64,000 bases of DNA from assembly GCF_000304475.1 (NCBI RefSeq), contig NC_018940.1:806001-870000 (forward strand). Direction: 5' to 3'. The notes under the pieces were generated by a model. The model did not search any database. It saw only the letters and a program-made list of their open reading frames with translations, and was not told the origin of the DNA. This document shows, in pieces, positions 19,119 to 30,038 of the stretch. The position numbers and the translations under genes are program-made. The DNA comes from Kazachstania africana CBS 2517 (lineage: Eukaryota; Ascomycota; Saccharomycetes; Saccharomycetales; Saccharomycetaceae). Numbering within the stretch: position 1 is the first letter of the stretch; every line of letters starts with the position of its first letter.

Positions 19119-20102
19119 TTAAATGCCTCTATTGAAATAGACAGTGTCGATATGCTTACCCTTTCTATCCTTTTTATTGTGTAACTCCGGCTCTAACTTG
19201 TTTACTTTGATAGACTGCCTTTGGGGGAAAGCAGCCAAAGCGAATGGCAGCACTGCGAACGAGGTAACACCAATCAAACCAACATTAACAAGGTTTTGCA
19301 ATCCTCTTGATTTACCCTTTAAAGCAGTTTTTTGTAACTTCACTAGTAGTAAAGGAGGAATAACCATAATAGGTGTTGCATTGATAATCCTGCTGAGCGC
19401 AGTCTCACCAACAGCTAGGAATGCAGCCTTTTTTGAGGTCCCAACTTCGTCTCCTTTTTTATCATAAACTGTAATACCTTTTCTGATTTCGTTGCCTCTC
19501 ATTAGGAAGACATTGACTACACCGGCAGTAACAACAGCAGCAAACGGAATCAATCTGGTAAGAAGCAGCCTTGAGTTAGGAGATAATCTCTTCAATTTTG
19601 GAACTATACTATTTAAACCAAGAGCTACCCCGCATGATGCGGCCACTGCTGCACTGTAATTGGTTACCAGTTGACTGGTAGTCATTTGGTGAGATTTATT
19701 AGCATTTGCAGAGTTCACCGCAACATTCAAGGACTGATTAGCCCATTGCCAGAAAAGAGTACCTGCAGTACCAAGACCTGGGGTTAGCATACCAGCAGTG
19801 ACTACCAAGTTTGAAAGTACGCAACATGACATTCGAAATGGTAGAAATATAGTATTTCCTGTATCAGGATGAACTGTGGAGTCCAGTTGTTTTTTGGCCC
19901 TCCAAAATTCTGGTGTGGCAGTCTTCATCTTTCCATCGCGGTAGGATTTAACAATTTCCCTGGCCTTTACAAGATCTGCATTAGTTGTGAGTAACATCGT
20001 TGGATCTGATATTTCCGCACAGTGACGGATTCTACCCCAGTATGTAGACAAATCGAATTTGGATTCCGGCAATGAAATCTTTCCTGGAACTGATGAAGCC
20101 AT
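19119..20102 (-). CDS. FSF1: Mitochondrial sideroflexin Fsf1
   Basis: 327 residues from the ATG at 20102 (MASSVPGKISLPES, as in S. cerevisiae); a TTG-initiated extension to 20120 is rejected. Sideroflexin signatures include the N-terminal STYWGRIRHCAEISDPTMLL, the HPDTG motif and the AVNSANANKS helix, with four to five hydrophobic segments. The human homologue SFXN1 transports serine into mitochondria; the yeast substrate is less certain. It matches YOR271C between VPH1 and YTM1. Confidence 0.95.
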   Translation of the reverse strand: MASSVPGKISLPESKFDLSTYWGRIRHCAEISDPTMLLTTNADLVKAREIVKSYRDGKMKTATPEFWRAKKQLDSTVHPDTGNTIFLPFRMSCCVLSNLVVTAGMLTPGLGTAGTLFWQWANQSLNVAVNSANANKSHQMTTSQLVTNYSAAVAASCGVALGLNSIVPKLKRLSPNSRLLLTRLIPFAAVVTAGVVNVFLMRGNEIRKGITVYDKKGDEVGTSKKAAFLAVGETALSRIINATPIMVIPPLLLVKLQKTALKGKSRGLQNLVNVGLIGVTSFAVLPFALAAFPQRQSIKVNKLEPELHNKKDRKGKHIDTVYFNRGI

Positions 20103-20617
20103 GGTATATGCACTGGTCAACCCTTCTTTGAGATGGAGTCCCTTCTCAAAGCATAAGTGTTTGTTGGTATGACTAACGCATATATATATATATCTATATT
20201 GACATCGAGAAAATCATATTGCCCATCTGGGAAACTCGAGACCGACACCGCCTTTATGAGATAATAAATATCATGTGATCGTCAAAAATACAGCAAGAAT
20301 CTCCAAGTGACGCCCAATTCAGGCTACCGGTGTATCATATACCAGTCTTATAGAAAATAGAGAGATAATTCGTTGCTTAAATAACCCCGACTTTTATGCT
20401 GACCGCCTTGGCAACTTGCTTCTATCAGTGTAATTCGCCATTATGAGTTTACGCCAAGTTACTTTTCTTCCACGAAGTCAGGGCCAAAATTTTTCGCTCT
20501 GAAAAATTTGAAAATTTTAAGCTCATCTCATCTCAAAATGTATTAGAATCGCTCGAAAAGGAGGTACAAGAACAGAGCAAATACGCTGGAAATACTCACT
20601 TCAAAAAGTCAACTAAG
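20103..20617. promoter_or_regulatory. Divergent FSF1 / YTM1 promoter
   Basis: 515 bases with a TA run at 20179-20192. In S. cerevisiae I recall the H/ACA RNA snR8 near this gene pair, but I could not identify two hairpins with H and ACA boxes here, so none is annotated. Confidence 0.45.
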
Positions 20618-22000
20618 ATGTCAGAGGATAATTCACAAGTGAAAATCAAGTTCTTCACCCGTGAACAGGATGAGTCCCTTCACGTTCAAGATACTCCAAT
20701 GTACGTACCAATTCAATTAAAAAGATATGGTTTATCTGAAATTGTGAACCATCTCTTGAATCCAGATAATGACACCAATAAAAAGGCCATCCCTTTTGAT
20801 TTCTTAATAGATGGACAGATGTTACGTAGCTCTTTAGATGATTATTTAGTCAAAAATGGTTTATCTAGTGAAGTATCGTTGAACATCGAATATACTCGCG
20901 CTATTTTACCACCATCTTATTTGACTAGTTTCCAAAATGACGACTGGATTAGTTCTATTGATGTGTCTGGAAATTCCTTGAACCAAATCATCACCGGTTC
21001 TTACGACGGTGTAGTTAAGACATGGAATCAATCTGGTAAAGTTGAAAAACAATACAGTGGTCATTCTGGCGCAATTAGAGCAGTTAAATTTATCTCCAAT
21101 ACTAGAATAGTTTCCAGTGGTAACGATCGTACTTTGCGTTTATGGAAAACAAAGAATCCCGGAGCTAGCAATGAAGCAAATGGTGAAGAAGATAACATTG
21201 AAGATGGTAAGACCTTAGCCATTCTAGAAGGTCACAAAGCACCTGTTGTATCTTTAGATGTTTCCGTTAAAGATTCCAGAATCTTATCAGCATCATATGA
21301 TAACACCATTGGTCTGTGGTCAACTGATTACAAAGAAATGACTATTGTCGATCCAATGGAAGATTTAAATAACAATAACAATAAGATGTCGACAGCAGCA
21401 AAGAAGAGAAGAAAGCTTTCACTAAAAGATGGTTCTATAAGAAGACGTGCCCCATTATCTCTTCTAGAATCTCATTTAGCTCCAGTAGAACAAGCTATTT
21501 TTGATACTAAAGACAACACGGTTGGTTACTCTGTTTCTCAAGATCATACAATCAAAACTTGGGACTTAGTGACATCCAGATGCGTAGATACAAAGACTAC
21601 ATCATATTCATTATTATCCATTGCACAAATACCAACATTGAACCTATTGGCATGTGGTTCTAGCGCCAGACACATTACGTTACATGATCCAAGAGTTGAT
21701 TCGTCTTCTAAGATCACCCAACAGCAATTAATTGGTCATAAGAATTTTGTCGTTTCTCTAGATACATGTCCTGAAAATGACTACATTTTAGCTTCTGGTT
21801 CTCACGATGGTACTGTTAAAGTCTGGGATATAAGATCAAACTCTCCAGTATACACGATTACCAGAGAGGATTCTTCCGTTCAAAAGGGCGTAAATGACAA
21901 GGTTTTCGCTGTTAGATGGGCTAAAGATATTGGTATCATTAGCGGTGGTCAAGACAAAAAGGTACAAATAAATAAAGGTGACAACCTTTTCAAAAACTGA
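20618..22000 (+). CDS. YTM1: 60S ribosome assembly factor Ytm1
   Basis: 460-residue WD40 protein with an N-terminal NLE (ubiquitin-like) domain (about 6-95) and seven WD repeats, with a Lys/Arg-rich insertion (AAKKRRKLSLKDG, near residue 260) that looks like a nuclear localisation signal. Ytm1 works with Nop7 and Erb1 in pre-60S maturation, and its N-terminal domain is the handle by which the Rea1 ATPase removes it. Length equals the S. cerevisiae protein and the slot is YOR272W. Confidence 0.96.
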   Translation: MSEDNSQVKIKFFTREQDESLHVQDTPMYVPIQLKRYGLSEIVNHLLNPDNDTNKKAIPFDFLIDGQMLRSSLDDYLVKNGLSSEVSLNIEYTRAILPPSYLTSFQNDDWISSIDVSGNSLNQIITGSYDGVVKTWNQSGKVEKQYSGHSGAIRAVKFISNTRIVSSGNDRTLRLWKTKNPGASNEANGEEDNIEDGKTLAILEGHKAPVVSLDVSVKDSRILSASYDNTIGLWSTDYKEMTIVDPMEDLNNNNNKMSTAAKKRRKLSLKDGSIRRRAPLSLLESHLAPVEQAIFDTKDNTVGYSVSQDHTIKTWDLVTSRCVDTKTTSYSLLSIAQIPTLNLLACGSSARHITLHDPRVDSSSKITQQQLIGHKNFVVSLDTCPENDYILASGSHDGTVKVWDIRSNSPVYTITREDSSVQKGVNDKVFAVRWAKDIGIISGGQDKKVQINKGDNLFKN

Positions 22001-22181
22001 AAATCCTGGTATGTAATAAATGGGTGATATTTCATAGAAGCATGCTATCATATAACTTGTAAAATATTATTTAAAAAAATTTTAAGTACTAAATTGTTAT
22101 TTTTTTTTTCAACTACTATCTATAAACTATTTATGAATGTATCAAAAAAATGTGCAAATAATGTCTAAAAATATTAAGAAA

Positions 22182-23957
22182 TTAAACTTGTTCTGAGGAT
22201 GGTATATCAAAGAGTTGAGAATATGAAAGATTTTGAGTTTCTGTTATGCTATCAGTTTTTTCTTTCAAAGAACTTCTTTCGCTATTCTCAAAATTGGATG
22301 TTGATTCACTTCCTGCATCTAAGTAAACACGGGCTAATTTTTGAACGGTATGCTCAATATTGGTTTCTCTTGTAGCTAATGTCTCCATCTTTATCAAAGT
22401 CAATTCTTGGCTATCATCACCATTAGTGTCAGCCTTTTCTTCAGTCTTCATCATGGCAGCATAACCAAACATGGATCTACGTCTCAATTTTTTACCGTAC
22501 CTTTCAAAAATCCATGGGATTGGCACCATCACAATACAAATCAGTGCAAAAAGTGTACTAGCCCATTTAATCTTCATTTTTTCGTACATCTGTATTGTGA
22601 ATAATGGAAATATACTACTCATAACATATCTTAGCAGGTTGTTAGCAGCTAATGTGGAGGCAACCACTAATGGTGGATAACAAGCGGAGAAGTACATGAT
22701 GACACTGAAGAAGATGAGGATCAGTCCGAATCCAAATGGCACACCTGCAGCTATGGGAGCCATCCAATGTACGTCCGTCCTAGCAGTCCATGCCTGCCAG
22801 AATAATGCAACTGGTAATGCGACAGCACCTATTTTACATGGCAAAAGTAACTGTTCTGGAATTAATGGTAATAGTTGGTTTGTTTCTGGATCTCTGTGGC
22901 CTCTATATGGTTGTACTCTCTTTGAAGTAGGATTTTCAAGTTCTGGCGTTCCTTCTGGAGCTTTTGGGAACAATAATTTACGATCTAATAGGATGTAGAA
23001 CAATGAACCAATCCATAAACCTATACCAATACCTAAGAAGGGCAAACCAGACACACCGGAGGACATCATGTAAACACTTTGATAAATGACGGGATAAGCT
23101 TCAAAGAAGGCAAAGAGGACAGCAAAAATGAACGCAACGTAAATACTGAAAACTAGGACAATTGGCTCAACTGTTAACATTTTCAAAGGACGGAAAACAG
23201 TAATAGTCATAGTAATTTTCAAAAAGTTTTTACGATCTTCTTTTGTTGGTTTTATTAAATTTAGGTTGCGTTTCTTGGCACGTCTTTGTAAGATGATACC
23301 TTTATGTGTTTCAGGCATTAGAATGATAAATGGATACACTAAACCACTGGCTAATAATTGGATCCATGAACCCCAACGCCAGCCTCTAGCAGCACATGCA
23401 AAGTCACCCATAATTGGTGCCAGGACAGGACCCATGAATGGAGCCAGACAGAAGAAAGTCATGGCAACGGAGACTTCGTCCACATCAAATATATCTAAGA
23501 TGGTACCTGAACCAATTGATAATGCAGGAGACGCGAAGACACCAGCAAGGAATCTCAATGGTAATATTATTCTCATGTGACCATTACTTAGTCCTACACC
23601 CATTGTACAAAGACATGAGAGAGGTAATGAGATTAAATATATTGGTTTCCTACCAAATACTTCACTCAATGGGGCGCCGATAACAGTAGAAAGTCCGAGA
23701 AGATAAAAGGTAAGACCTGACAAAGCCAAAGTTCTATCTATACCGTAACGCATAACTAACTCTGTAACAGAAGACACATATAATGAGGAACCCATGGTGA
23801 CGACCAGGCACATGCACGCAGATGCCATAGTTGTGTACCATTTTTTCCAAGTTGGCCAATTATGAGGATTGTCTATATCTAACGGGCTATCCCAATCTAA
23901 AGTTGCAGGATCTATGGGAGTACTTTCATCCTTTGAATACAACATATTATCAGACAT
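22182..23957 (-). CDS. TPO4: Polyamine transporter Tpo4 (DHA1 drug:H+ antiporter family)
   Basis: 591-residue major-facilitator protein with about twelve membrane helices in two groups. Visible family motifs are WPTWKKWY before the first helix and LGLSTVIGAPLSEVFGRKPIYLIS (helices 2-3), the latter containing the MFS G-x-x-x-D/E-R-x-G-R/K-K type loop. The family exports spermine, spermidine and drugs at the plasma membrane. The C-terminal tail is Ser/Thr/Glu-rich and cytosolic. The S. cerevisiae protein is longer (659) because of its N-terminus. Synteny with YOR273C selects Tpo4 within the family. Confidence 0.88.
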   Translation of the reverse strand: MSDNMLYSKDESTPIDPATLDWDSPLDIDNPHNWPTWKKWYTTMASACMCLVVTMGSSLYVSSVTELVMRYGIDRTLALSGLTFYLLGLSTVIGAPLSEVFGRKPIYLISLPLSCLCTMGVGLSNGHMRIILPLRFLAGVFASPALSIGSGTILDIFDVDEVSVAMTFFCLAPFMGPVLAPIMGDFACAARGWRWGSWIQLLASGLVYPFIILMPETHKGIILQRRAKKRNLNLIKPTKEDRKNFLKITMTITVFRPLKMLTVEPIVLVFSIYVAFIFAVLFAFFEAYPVIYQSVYMMSSGVSGLPFLGIGIGLWIGSLFYILLDRKLLFPKAPEGTPELENPTSKRVQPYRGHRDPETNQLLPLIPEQLLLPCKIGAVALPVALFWQAWTARTDVHWMAPIAAGVPFGFGLILIFFSVIMYFSACYPPLVVASTLAANNLLRYVMSSIFPLFTIQMYEKMKIKWASTLFALICIVMVPIPWIFERYGKKLRRRSMFGYAAMMKTEEKADTNGDDSQELTLIKMETLATRETNIEHTVQKLARVYLDAGSESTSNFENSERSSLKEKTDSITETQNLSYSQLFDIPSSEQV

Positions 23958-25216
23958 GCTTCTTCTGATCTTGATCTAATTTCGTGTTAAGATTGAAACT
24001 AGTGAATAGAACTAGCTATATGGTCATGGTATATGCTAGTTATATATATATATATATAGATATGTATGAATACTAGAGCTGACAATAGAGCCTGTTTACT
24101 ATGAAAAATATTCACTGTGTGGGCTGTTTTAATGACAATTCGAGAAAATAACGATTTGAGCCGGAAATATTGCTATAAACACCGTCTTGCTTATCTGAGA
24201 AATGACGGATGGGAAGGCGAAGAAAACGAAGGAGAAAGCGACTTCGTCGGAAGGAAGTGGACTTGGTGGGGCCCTCCTGGAAAAACTCTTTTCTCAATTT
24301 TGTCCGACGGACCCGAGTTTTCTGCTGCAGGGGCAAAAGGGGATAAGCGGTGCGGATCCGAAAGCATCACGTTTTCAAATTTTAGACGCGCTGAGCTCAG
24401 ATGGAGTTATTATTATTATGTCCGGTGAGCTACGTAAAGTAGTATAAATTGTTGAGAAAATTGGAAAGTTTCCTCTTTGTTGAGCACCTTTACCAACTTG
24501 AATTCTTGTGTATGGAAAGTTTCAAGAAAGCAAGCTAAAGAACACATCCCTGTGTAATAGTCTTCTTAAGACAACATTTCGGTATTTGCAAAGTAATTTT
24601 CAAAAAAAAAGTCCCGATCAGTGATTGATAGTATGCTTAAAAATTGGCTTGAAAACGGCCAATCCTAATCGCCAAATTCCTTCATTATGTCAGCCTTTTC
24701 TTGTAAAAAGCTACATTTCTGCTAGCGTATAGGTTTTACACAACTTTTACAAGCCCAGTGTAGATCTGCAACAGAAAATACTATAAATTTTCAAAAGCGC
24801 AAATGGGCGTTTTGTCATCTCTTAGAGTCTGTCTGCCTTGTAATAATTAACCTCCAGAATAATATTTCTAACAACTGAAAACTTATTGAAGAGGTTTCCG
24901 AATATACAGCAAGAAATTCATGGAACTTGAAGCAAATGCATTAAATAACATCCTGTTTACCGCGCAATGGCAGCCTGATTAATTTCAAAATTTGGCCGTC
25001 AAATCTGCAAATTCATTTCTACTTGAGATAAGTTCTCTAACTTGGCATTAATTCAACGTCATTTACTCTGAATTTGCGTCGCTTCACCAGCTCGATGACT
25101 TTCGCGATATCCACATATCATTTCTATCCATTCTGAAAAAATGAAAAAGAAAAAAGTTTGAACTCATCCTGTGAGATGCATCTGTAGTAGATTCGTTAAC
25201 TACAGAAAGATATCAC
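23958..25216. promoter_or_regulatory. Divergent TPO4 / MOD5 interval
   Basis: 1259 bases. A TA run lies at 24041-24058. A GC-richer part (about 24110-24440) carries several CGG/CCG triplets, including TCCGACGGA near 24304 and CGGATCCG near 24353; such triplet pairs are typical of Zn2Cys6 factor sites and could control the TPO4 transporter. Short plus-strand ORFs in this part do not look like proteins. From about 24450 to 25216 I see only AT-rich sequence. Confidence 0.45.
24041..24058. repeat. TA dinucleotide run
   Basis: Simple (TA)n tract in the TPO4 promoter. Similar short runs occur at 28664-28688 and 41098-41115. Confidence 0.9.
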
Positions 25217-26533
25217 ATGCTAAGGAATCTTGCGACAAAAATAATGAAAGATAAAATAATAGTAATCGCAGGAACTACAGGTGTGGGCAAATCTCAGCTT
25301 TCCATAGAGTTAGCGAAAAGGTACAATGGAGAAATCATTAATTCTGATTCAATGCAGGTATATAAGGATATCCCGATTATATCTAACAAACATCCTTTGG
25401 AAGAAAGGGAAGGTATACCGCATCATGTAATGAATTTTGTTGATTGGAATGACGAATACTATATGCATAGGTTTGAAAATGATTGTATCAATGCCATCGA
25501 TGACATTTTGAAAAGAGGAAAGCTACCAATCGTAGTAGGCGGCACACATTACTATTTACAATGCCTTTTCAATAAAAGAATCAATGAACAAATGGATGTT
25601 ACTGAGTCTATCACTGAAGAACAATCTCAAATCTTAAATTCAAACGATAAAAATTTGATTTATAACAAGTTGATTGAAATTGATCCTGAAATTGCCAAGA
25701 GGTACCATCCAAATGATAATAGAAGGGTTCAAAGAATGTTAGAGATATACTACCGTACAAAGATAAGACCAAGTGAAGCTTTTCAGAATCAGGATACAAC
25801 TCTAAAATATGATACTTTATTTCTTTGGTGCTTTAGTGAATTGGGTCCACTCAACCAAAGATTGGACGACAGAGTAGATATGATGATGAAAAATGGAGCT
25901 CTAGAAGATATTAATCAATTGTTTAGCTACCATCAAAAAAATAACGTAACATCGATGGAGAATGGTGTCTGGCAAGTTATTGGCTTCAAAGAATTTTTAC
26001 CATGGCTACTAGAAGATAAAAGCAGTAAGACGATAAAGTTCGAAGACTGTGTGGAGAGAATGAAAATACGAACAAGGCAGTACGCCAAGAAGCAGATAAA
26101 ATGGATTCAAAAAATGTTGATTCCTGATATTAATGGTGATATATACGTTCTGAATGCTACAGATCTCAATAGATGGAAAGAGCTGGTCCTAGAAAGAGCC
26201 ACAAAAATTGCTGAAAGCTTTATGAACAATCTTGAACAGATCGAATCAAGGGCCCCAGCAGAACTAATCAGATTATTAGAAAAAGAACAAACTTTTGATA
26301 AGAAGAAGACTAATGACTGGGAGCACTATACCTGCGATATATGCATGGATTCAAATGGTGAGAAATTGATTGCCCTTGGAGAAAAGAACTGGAATATTCA
26401 TTTGAAGAGTAGGAGACATAAAAGTAATTTGACGAGAGGTAGTAAAAAGGCCGAATATGAAAAATGGAAATTAAAACAGCGAGAAGGAGAAAGCAACGGA
26501 AAGCAGAGTATGTATCCCTTTGTACGCACATAA
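25217..26533 (+). CDS. MOD5: tRNA dimethylallyltransferase Mod5
   Basis: 438-residue MiaA-family enzyme that adds the isopentenyl group to A37 of some tRNAs. It has P-loop AGTTGVGKS (18-26), SDSMQVYKDIPI, VVGGTHYYLQ and the RMKIRTRQYAKKQIKWI motif, plus a C-terminal C2H2-type zinc finger (CDIC...H...H). Two in-frame ATGs open the gene, Met1 and Met10. In S. cerevisiae the two corresponding starts produce mitochondrial and cytosolic/nuclear forms; the basic segment between them (MLRNLATKI) suggests the same here. Slot YOR274W. Confidence 0.95.
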   Translation: MLRNLATKIMKDKIIVIAGTTGVGKSQLSIELAKRYNGEIINSDSMQVYKDIPIISNKHPLEEREGIPHHVMNFVDWNDEYYMHRFENDCINAIDDILKRGKLPIVVGGTHYYLQCLFNKRINEQMDVTESITEEQSQILNSNDKNLIYNKLIEIDPEIAKRYHPNDNRRVQRMLEIYYRTKIRPSEAFQNQDTTLKYDTLFLWCFSELGPLNQRLDDRVDMMMKNGALEDINQLFSYHQKNNVTSMENGVWQVIGFKEFLPWLLEDKSSKTIKFEDCVERMKIRTRQYAKKQIKWIQKMLIPDINGDIYVLNATDLNRWKELVLERATKIAESFMNNLEQIESRAPAELIRLLEKEQTFDKKKTNDWEHYTCDICMDSNGEKLIALGEKNWNIHLKSRRHKSNLTRGSKKAEYEKWKLKQREGESNGKQSMYPFVRT

Positions 26534-26545
26534 ATAAATAAATAT

Positions 26546-28540
26546 TTAATCATTTAATAGTTTTTCATAGAGCTTTCTTCTCTCTTCTTTTCTTTCCAAA
26601 ATAAAGTTCCTTACTTCTGCAGAGAACGACTCTACAGATGCAATTAAATCCTTATAAAATGTCAACCCATCTTCTATATTCTCCTTCACCTGATTGAAAA
26701 GTTTGATTGAATAGTTTAATTCTTCGAGATACAATTGACGAGGGTCCAGCCTTTCAATATTATGACTGCTTTCAGTTTCCACGGAGTCTTCTATCTTTTG
26801 GATTAATGCAATGTTGGCCTTCTTCTCCTCTTGAAGATTTTTCAAATCAGCACCGAATATTTTCAGATGGTTCTTGAATACCGATTCGAAACCCATTACA
26901 GTGTTTGTGTTACGATATTCATTGATTAATTTCGGTAAAATTCTATTATTCATTGATTTGTTCTCTATCTCCACAATAAGTTTACGTCTCCTTTTAATAG
27001 TTTGCGAAATCTGTTTTAATAATGGGTCATTACTCTCTGGTAAATTATTAGGAGAAATAATAAGAACTTTATCAATTGTGTCGTATAGTCCCACTGTTTC
27101 ACTATCTACCGATATTCCCTTTTCCAAATATCCTTTTAAGATGTTTAATTTCGAAACAAATGGTTTATTAACGTTCTCAGACTGTTCAAGTATAGAAGCT
27201 GCCTCTCCATAATTAGATCTAAACTTGCCATCTGTTTCTAAGTCCTCTTGTAAGATAGATTCGAGATTGTTTAATTGGGACCCAATATTGTTACTATTAG
27301 TTTTTAGGTTGTCCAAGAGTTGTTTGCAATTGTCTAGATCAATCTGTGTAATAGTCCCTGAAAGCTCCGTTGTGTAATATTTGCTAGAGGTAGGTATGGA
27401 GTCATGTAATATTTTTTCTAGAGCTTTCAGGGGCTTTATTAAGTTGTCCTGTATATATTCTTCTTGTCTTTCATTGAATGCATTACATGCTTCCATTATC
27501 TCTAACGGCAGTAGAGCATCGAATAATGTATGTAAAGAAGAAATTGACAATATTTTTTGAAGATTTTGAAAGACTAATTCATATGTTAGTACCTCAATCA
27601 TATTAACAGGTACAGGGAGTTCAGGAGAATTGTTTGGTACTTCTTGTAAGTAAATGAAATCATTATCTCTCGAAAGATCTTTCAATACGTTATTGACTTC
27701 TTTTATAAAATTTGATTTCAATGATAATTTGCAATATTGTATTTGTCTCGAACAGTCTCGTAGACACTTTATGGCAATGCCAAACTTCTTCTTTTCTTGA
27801 TAAGCCAAAGACATTCGATACAAAGTGACACAATGAAAATAAGTCATCTTACTTTCTGCATGATCAATCCAGTCTTTTCTAAGTAACTCGCTTTTGTTAG
27901 CGAAATTCAAACATAATTGATAGTATTTCAGAATTTGGCTTGTCAATTTTGATATGATTGTGTTATTAAATTTTTTAGGGTCTTTAATTGCTCTTAACCA
28001 AAAACACTCCATTCCTTGAGCCAACATTAGGTATTTCAATGAATTTAAAGTATTAATATCGATTATGGGACTCTTGGTGTCATTTATATGTACGAGTAAG
28101 TAGTTTAAAATAGAGGCGCTCATTTGAAAATACTGATACTGTAAAGTTAAAAACTTGTCATTTGGGGGTTGTTCTAACGCTAGTAGTGAGTAACTGGCAG
28201 ATATGTTGAAGAGCACATTCCATTTTTCCCAAATTATTGAATTTTGTGAAGATTCAAACGATTTATTTGATATTGTTTGAAACCATGTAAATGCAATTTG
28301 ATTATCGGGAAATTTCTTCTCAAGTTGTAATAAGTAATAATAATATTTGATTTGACTCAGTAATGAATCCTCACTTACATCTGGATTTGTGATTATATTT
28401 CTCTGGCTATCAATTTCCGTCAAATCGTCCATGAAAGAGGCCGATGTCTGGTAATAAGTGGAATCAATTAAGTCAGATAATTGTTCCTTTAAATTTAATT
28501 TGACGGTCCTCTTGAAAGGAATACCCAGTAGTTCACTCAT
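26546..28540 (-). CDS. RIM20: BRO1-domain protein Rim20
   Basis: 664 residues from the ATG at 28540 (MSELLGIPFKRTV). The frame extends upstream to 28591 only through a TTG, so I reject that extension. The BRO1 domain covers about the first 370 residues and is followed by a V-shaped coiled-coil region. Rim20 binds ESCRT-III Snf7 and the Rim101 C-terminus as the scaffold for Rim13 proteolysis in the alkaline-pH pathway. Length matches S. cerevisiae (661), slot YOR275C. Its stop is only 12 bases from the MOD5 stop, so the two 3' ends overlap as transcripts. Confidence 0.92.
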   Translation of the reverse strand: MSELLGIPFKRTVKLNLKEQLSDLIDSTYYQTSASFMDDLTEIDSQRNIITNPDVSEDSLLSQIKYYYYLLQLEKKFPDNQIAFTWFQTISNKSFESSQNSIIWEKWNVLFNISASYSLLALEQPPNDKFLTLQYQYFQMSASILNYLLVHINDTKSPIIDINTLNSLKYLMLAQGMECFWLRAIKDPKKFNNTIISKLTSQILKYYQLCLNFANKSELLRKDWIDHAESKMTYFHCVTLYRMSLAYQEKKKFGIAIKCLRDCSRQIQYCKLSLKSNFIKEVNNVLKDLSRDNDFIYLQEVPNNSPELPVPVNMIEVLTYELVFQNLQKILSISSLHTLFDALLPLEIMEACNAFNERQEEYIQDNLIKPLKALEKILHDSIPTSSKYYTTELSGTITQIDLDNCKQLLDNLKTNSNNIGSQLNNLESILQEDLETDGKFRSNYGEAASILEQSENVNKPFVSKLNILKGYLEKGISVDSETVGLYDTIDKVLIISPNNLPESNDPLLKQISQTIKRRRKLIVEIENKSMNNRILPKLINEYRNTNTVMGFESVFKNHLKIFGADLKNLQEEKKANIALIQKIEDSVETESSHNIERLDPRQLYLEELNYSIKLFNQVKENIEDGLTFYKDLIASVESFSAEVRNFILERKEERRKLYEKLLND

Positions 28541-29324
28541 GCAATACGTTGATAAGTAGCTGTCTATCCCAGTCTCCTTCCTGGAATTCAATCCCTCAGC
28601 TGGCTATGACGTCTTAGATTGACCTTCGCTTCATTTTTTTCCTTTCCCTTATCACGTATTGCGTATATATATATATATATATATATATGTGTATAGAAAG
28701 GAAGCGATTGGATGCCCAGGATCAGGAAGTATGAATCCCCCAATGGATTCAATTTCGATAATCCGTCGAAGTTACAGATGCAGCCATGAAATATCATTAA
28801 TGACTATGTAATTGAGAAGTAATAATTCGAAATTCTAAAAGTCAGAGGGTATAGGCGAGCATACATCGTTCTAATTTATACTGAAAAATATCAAAATCGT
28901 CTTTGGAACGTAAGGACAGGTATAGATATCTCATACCATGATAAAGTACAGCCTCATCGTCATCCTATATTGTTACCACATAATAACCTTGAATATCCAC
29001 TATTCTGGTGCTGGCAAGAAACATATGTCAGAAGACAACGTGTCAATGCCTTAGATGTATATTTATATATATGCTAGCACTATTCCATTGCCGCCAATGC
29101 AAGATTGGCTATATTATCCACCATTGTGTGAATGCTGTTTTTCCCATTCGCTGTCTACTGTTACCCTGATCAACGCGCAAAAGAGGAACGAAAATTTTTC
29201 CTCTCGAAGCAGAGAGAGAGAGAGAGGAACATCGACGAGTAGTACAAGTAGAATCGTTGCTAGGACTACACGATATAAGTCTCATTAACCGCTAAAAGAA
29301 AGCTGTTGTTAGTAGTTTTGTAAG
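28541..29324. promoter_or_regulatory. Divergent RIM20 / CAF20 interval
   Basis: 784 bases between the two ATGs, with a (TA)n run at 28664-28688 and a GA run at 29213-29226. Small ORFs in the interval (29055-29288 plus, 28588-28797 minus) are built from the repeats and are not supported. No RNA gene seen. Confidence 0.5.
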
Positions 29325-29783
29325 ATGAAGAGATACACTATTGAAGAATTATTTCAGTTAAAGCCATCTGAACCAGTCCAACAGGTTGATTTCGATGCTG
29401 TTGAATTCAAAGCCATCATTGAAAAAGTCAAGAAAATACAAGCTCTAAGAGAGGAAGAGTTTTTAACTTCCAACCGTAGAAGATCATCACATCACCACCC
29501 AACCAGACCAAAGATCAAGCACAACAAGCCAAAAGTAACTACAGACGAAGATGGCTGGTCTACCTTTGAACCAAAGTCCGCTACTACTAACGATGAAAGC
29601 GCCATCGAGGACGACGACACTAACGTTAAAAGCAGAGCTCAAGAAACCGTCAGAGTCAAGCCAAATAATAAGAATATCGCTTCCAGCAGACCAGCGGACG
29701 CCAGAGATATCATTGTCGACAAACAAGTGCATGGTTTTAATGCATTTGCTGCTTTAGAAAGCGATGAAGAAGAAGAAGAATAA
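29325..29783 (+). CDS. CAF20: eIF4E-binding protein Caf20 (p20)
   Basis: 152-residue, highly charged protein. The N-terminus carries the canonical eIF4E-binding motif Y-x4-L-phi (Tyr4...Leu9-Phe10 in [10 protein letters not shown]). A basic His/Arg segment (RRRSSHHHP, about 50-58), a conserved [13 protein letters not shown] block and a C-terminal NAFAALES plus Glu run also match S. cerevisiae Caf20. It competes with eIF4G for the cap-binding protein and represses translation. Slot YOR276W. Confidence 0.95.
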   Translation: MKRYTIEELFQLKPSEPVQQVDFDAVEFKAIIEKVKKIQALREEEFLTSNRRRSSHHHPTRPKIKHNKPKVTTDEDGWSTFEPKSATTNDESAIEDDDTNVKSRAQETVRVKPNNKNIASSRPADARDIIVDKQVHGFNAFAALESDEEEEE

Positions 29784-30038
29784 AATGGCCTCTATTCAAC
29801 TAATGTATACATGATTATATGAACATTTAACGTTTTTTTTTGCTTTCATTCAGAGTTACTGAAAGTTTTATTTTAAATTTCAAGATATTGATGAATGTGA
29901 CACTGTGTTTTTTAAAATTTACGTATAATATAAAAATGTTGTATTAATCCATCGAACAAGTTAAAAAAAAAAAAGAATCTAAATCAATCGTACATCCATC
30001 GAGTTAGCATAGATAGAAAAGGATCGTTATAGAGCAGT

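Noticed and set aside
20103..20617. snR8 homologue between FSF1 and YTM1
   Set aside because: Looked for on synteny grounds. A possible GTTGC / GCAAC stem was found, but no H box or ACA end in a consistent arrangement.
24117..24447. Overlapping plus-strand ORFs upstream of TPO4
   Set aside because: About 100 codons or fewer, in a GC-richer promoter stretch, with no domain and two competing frames.
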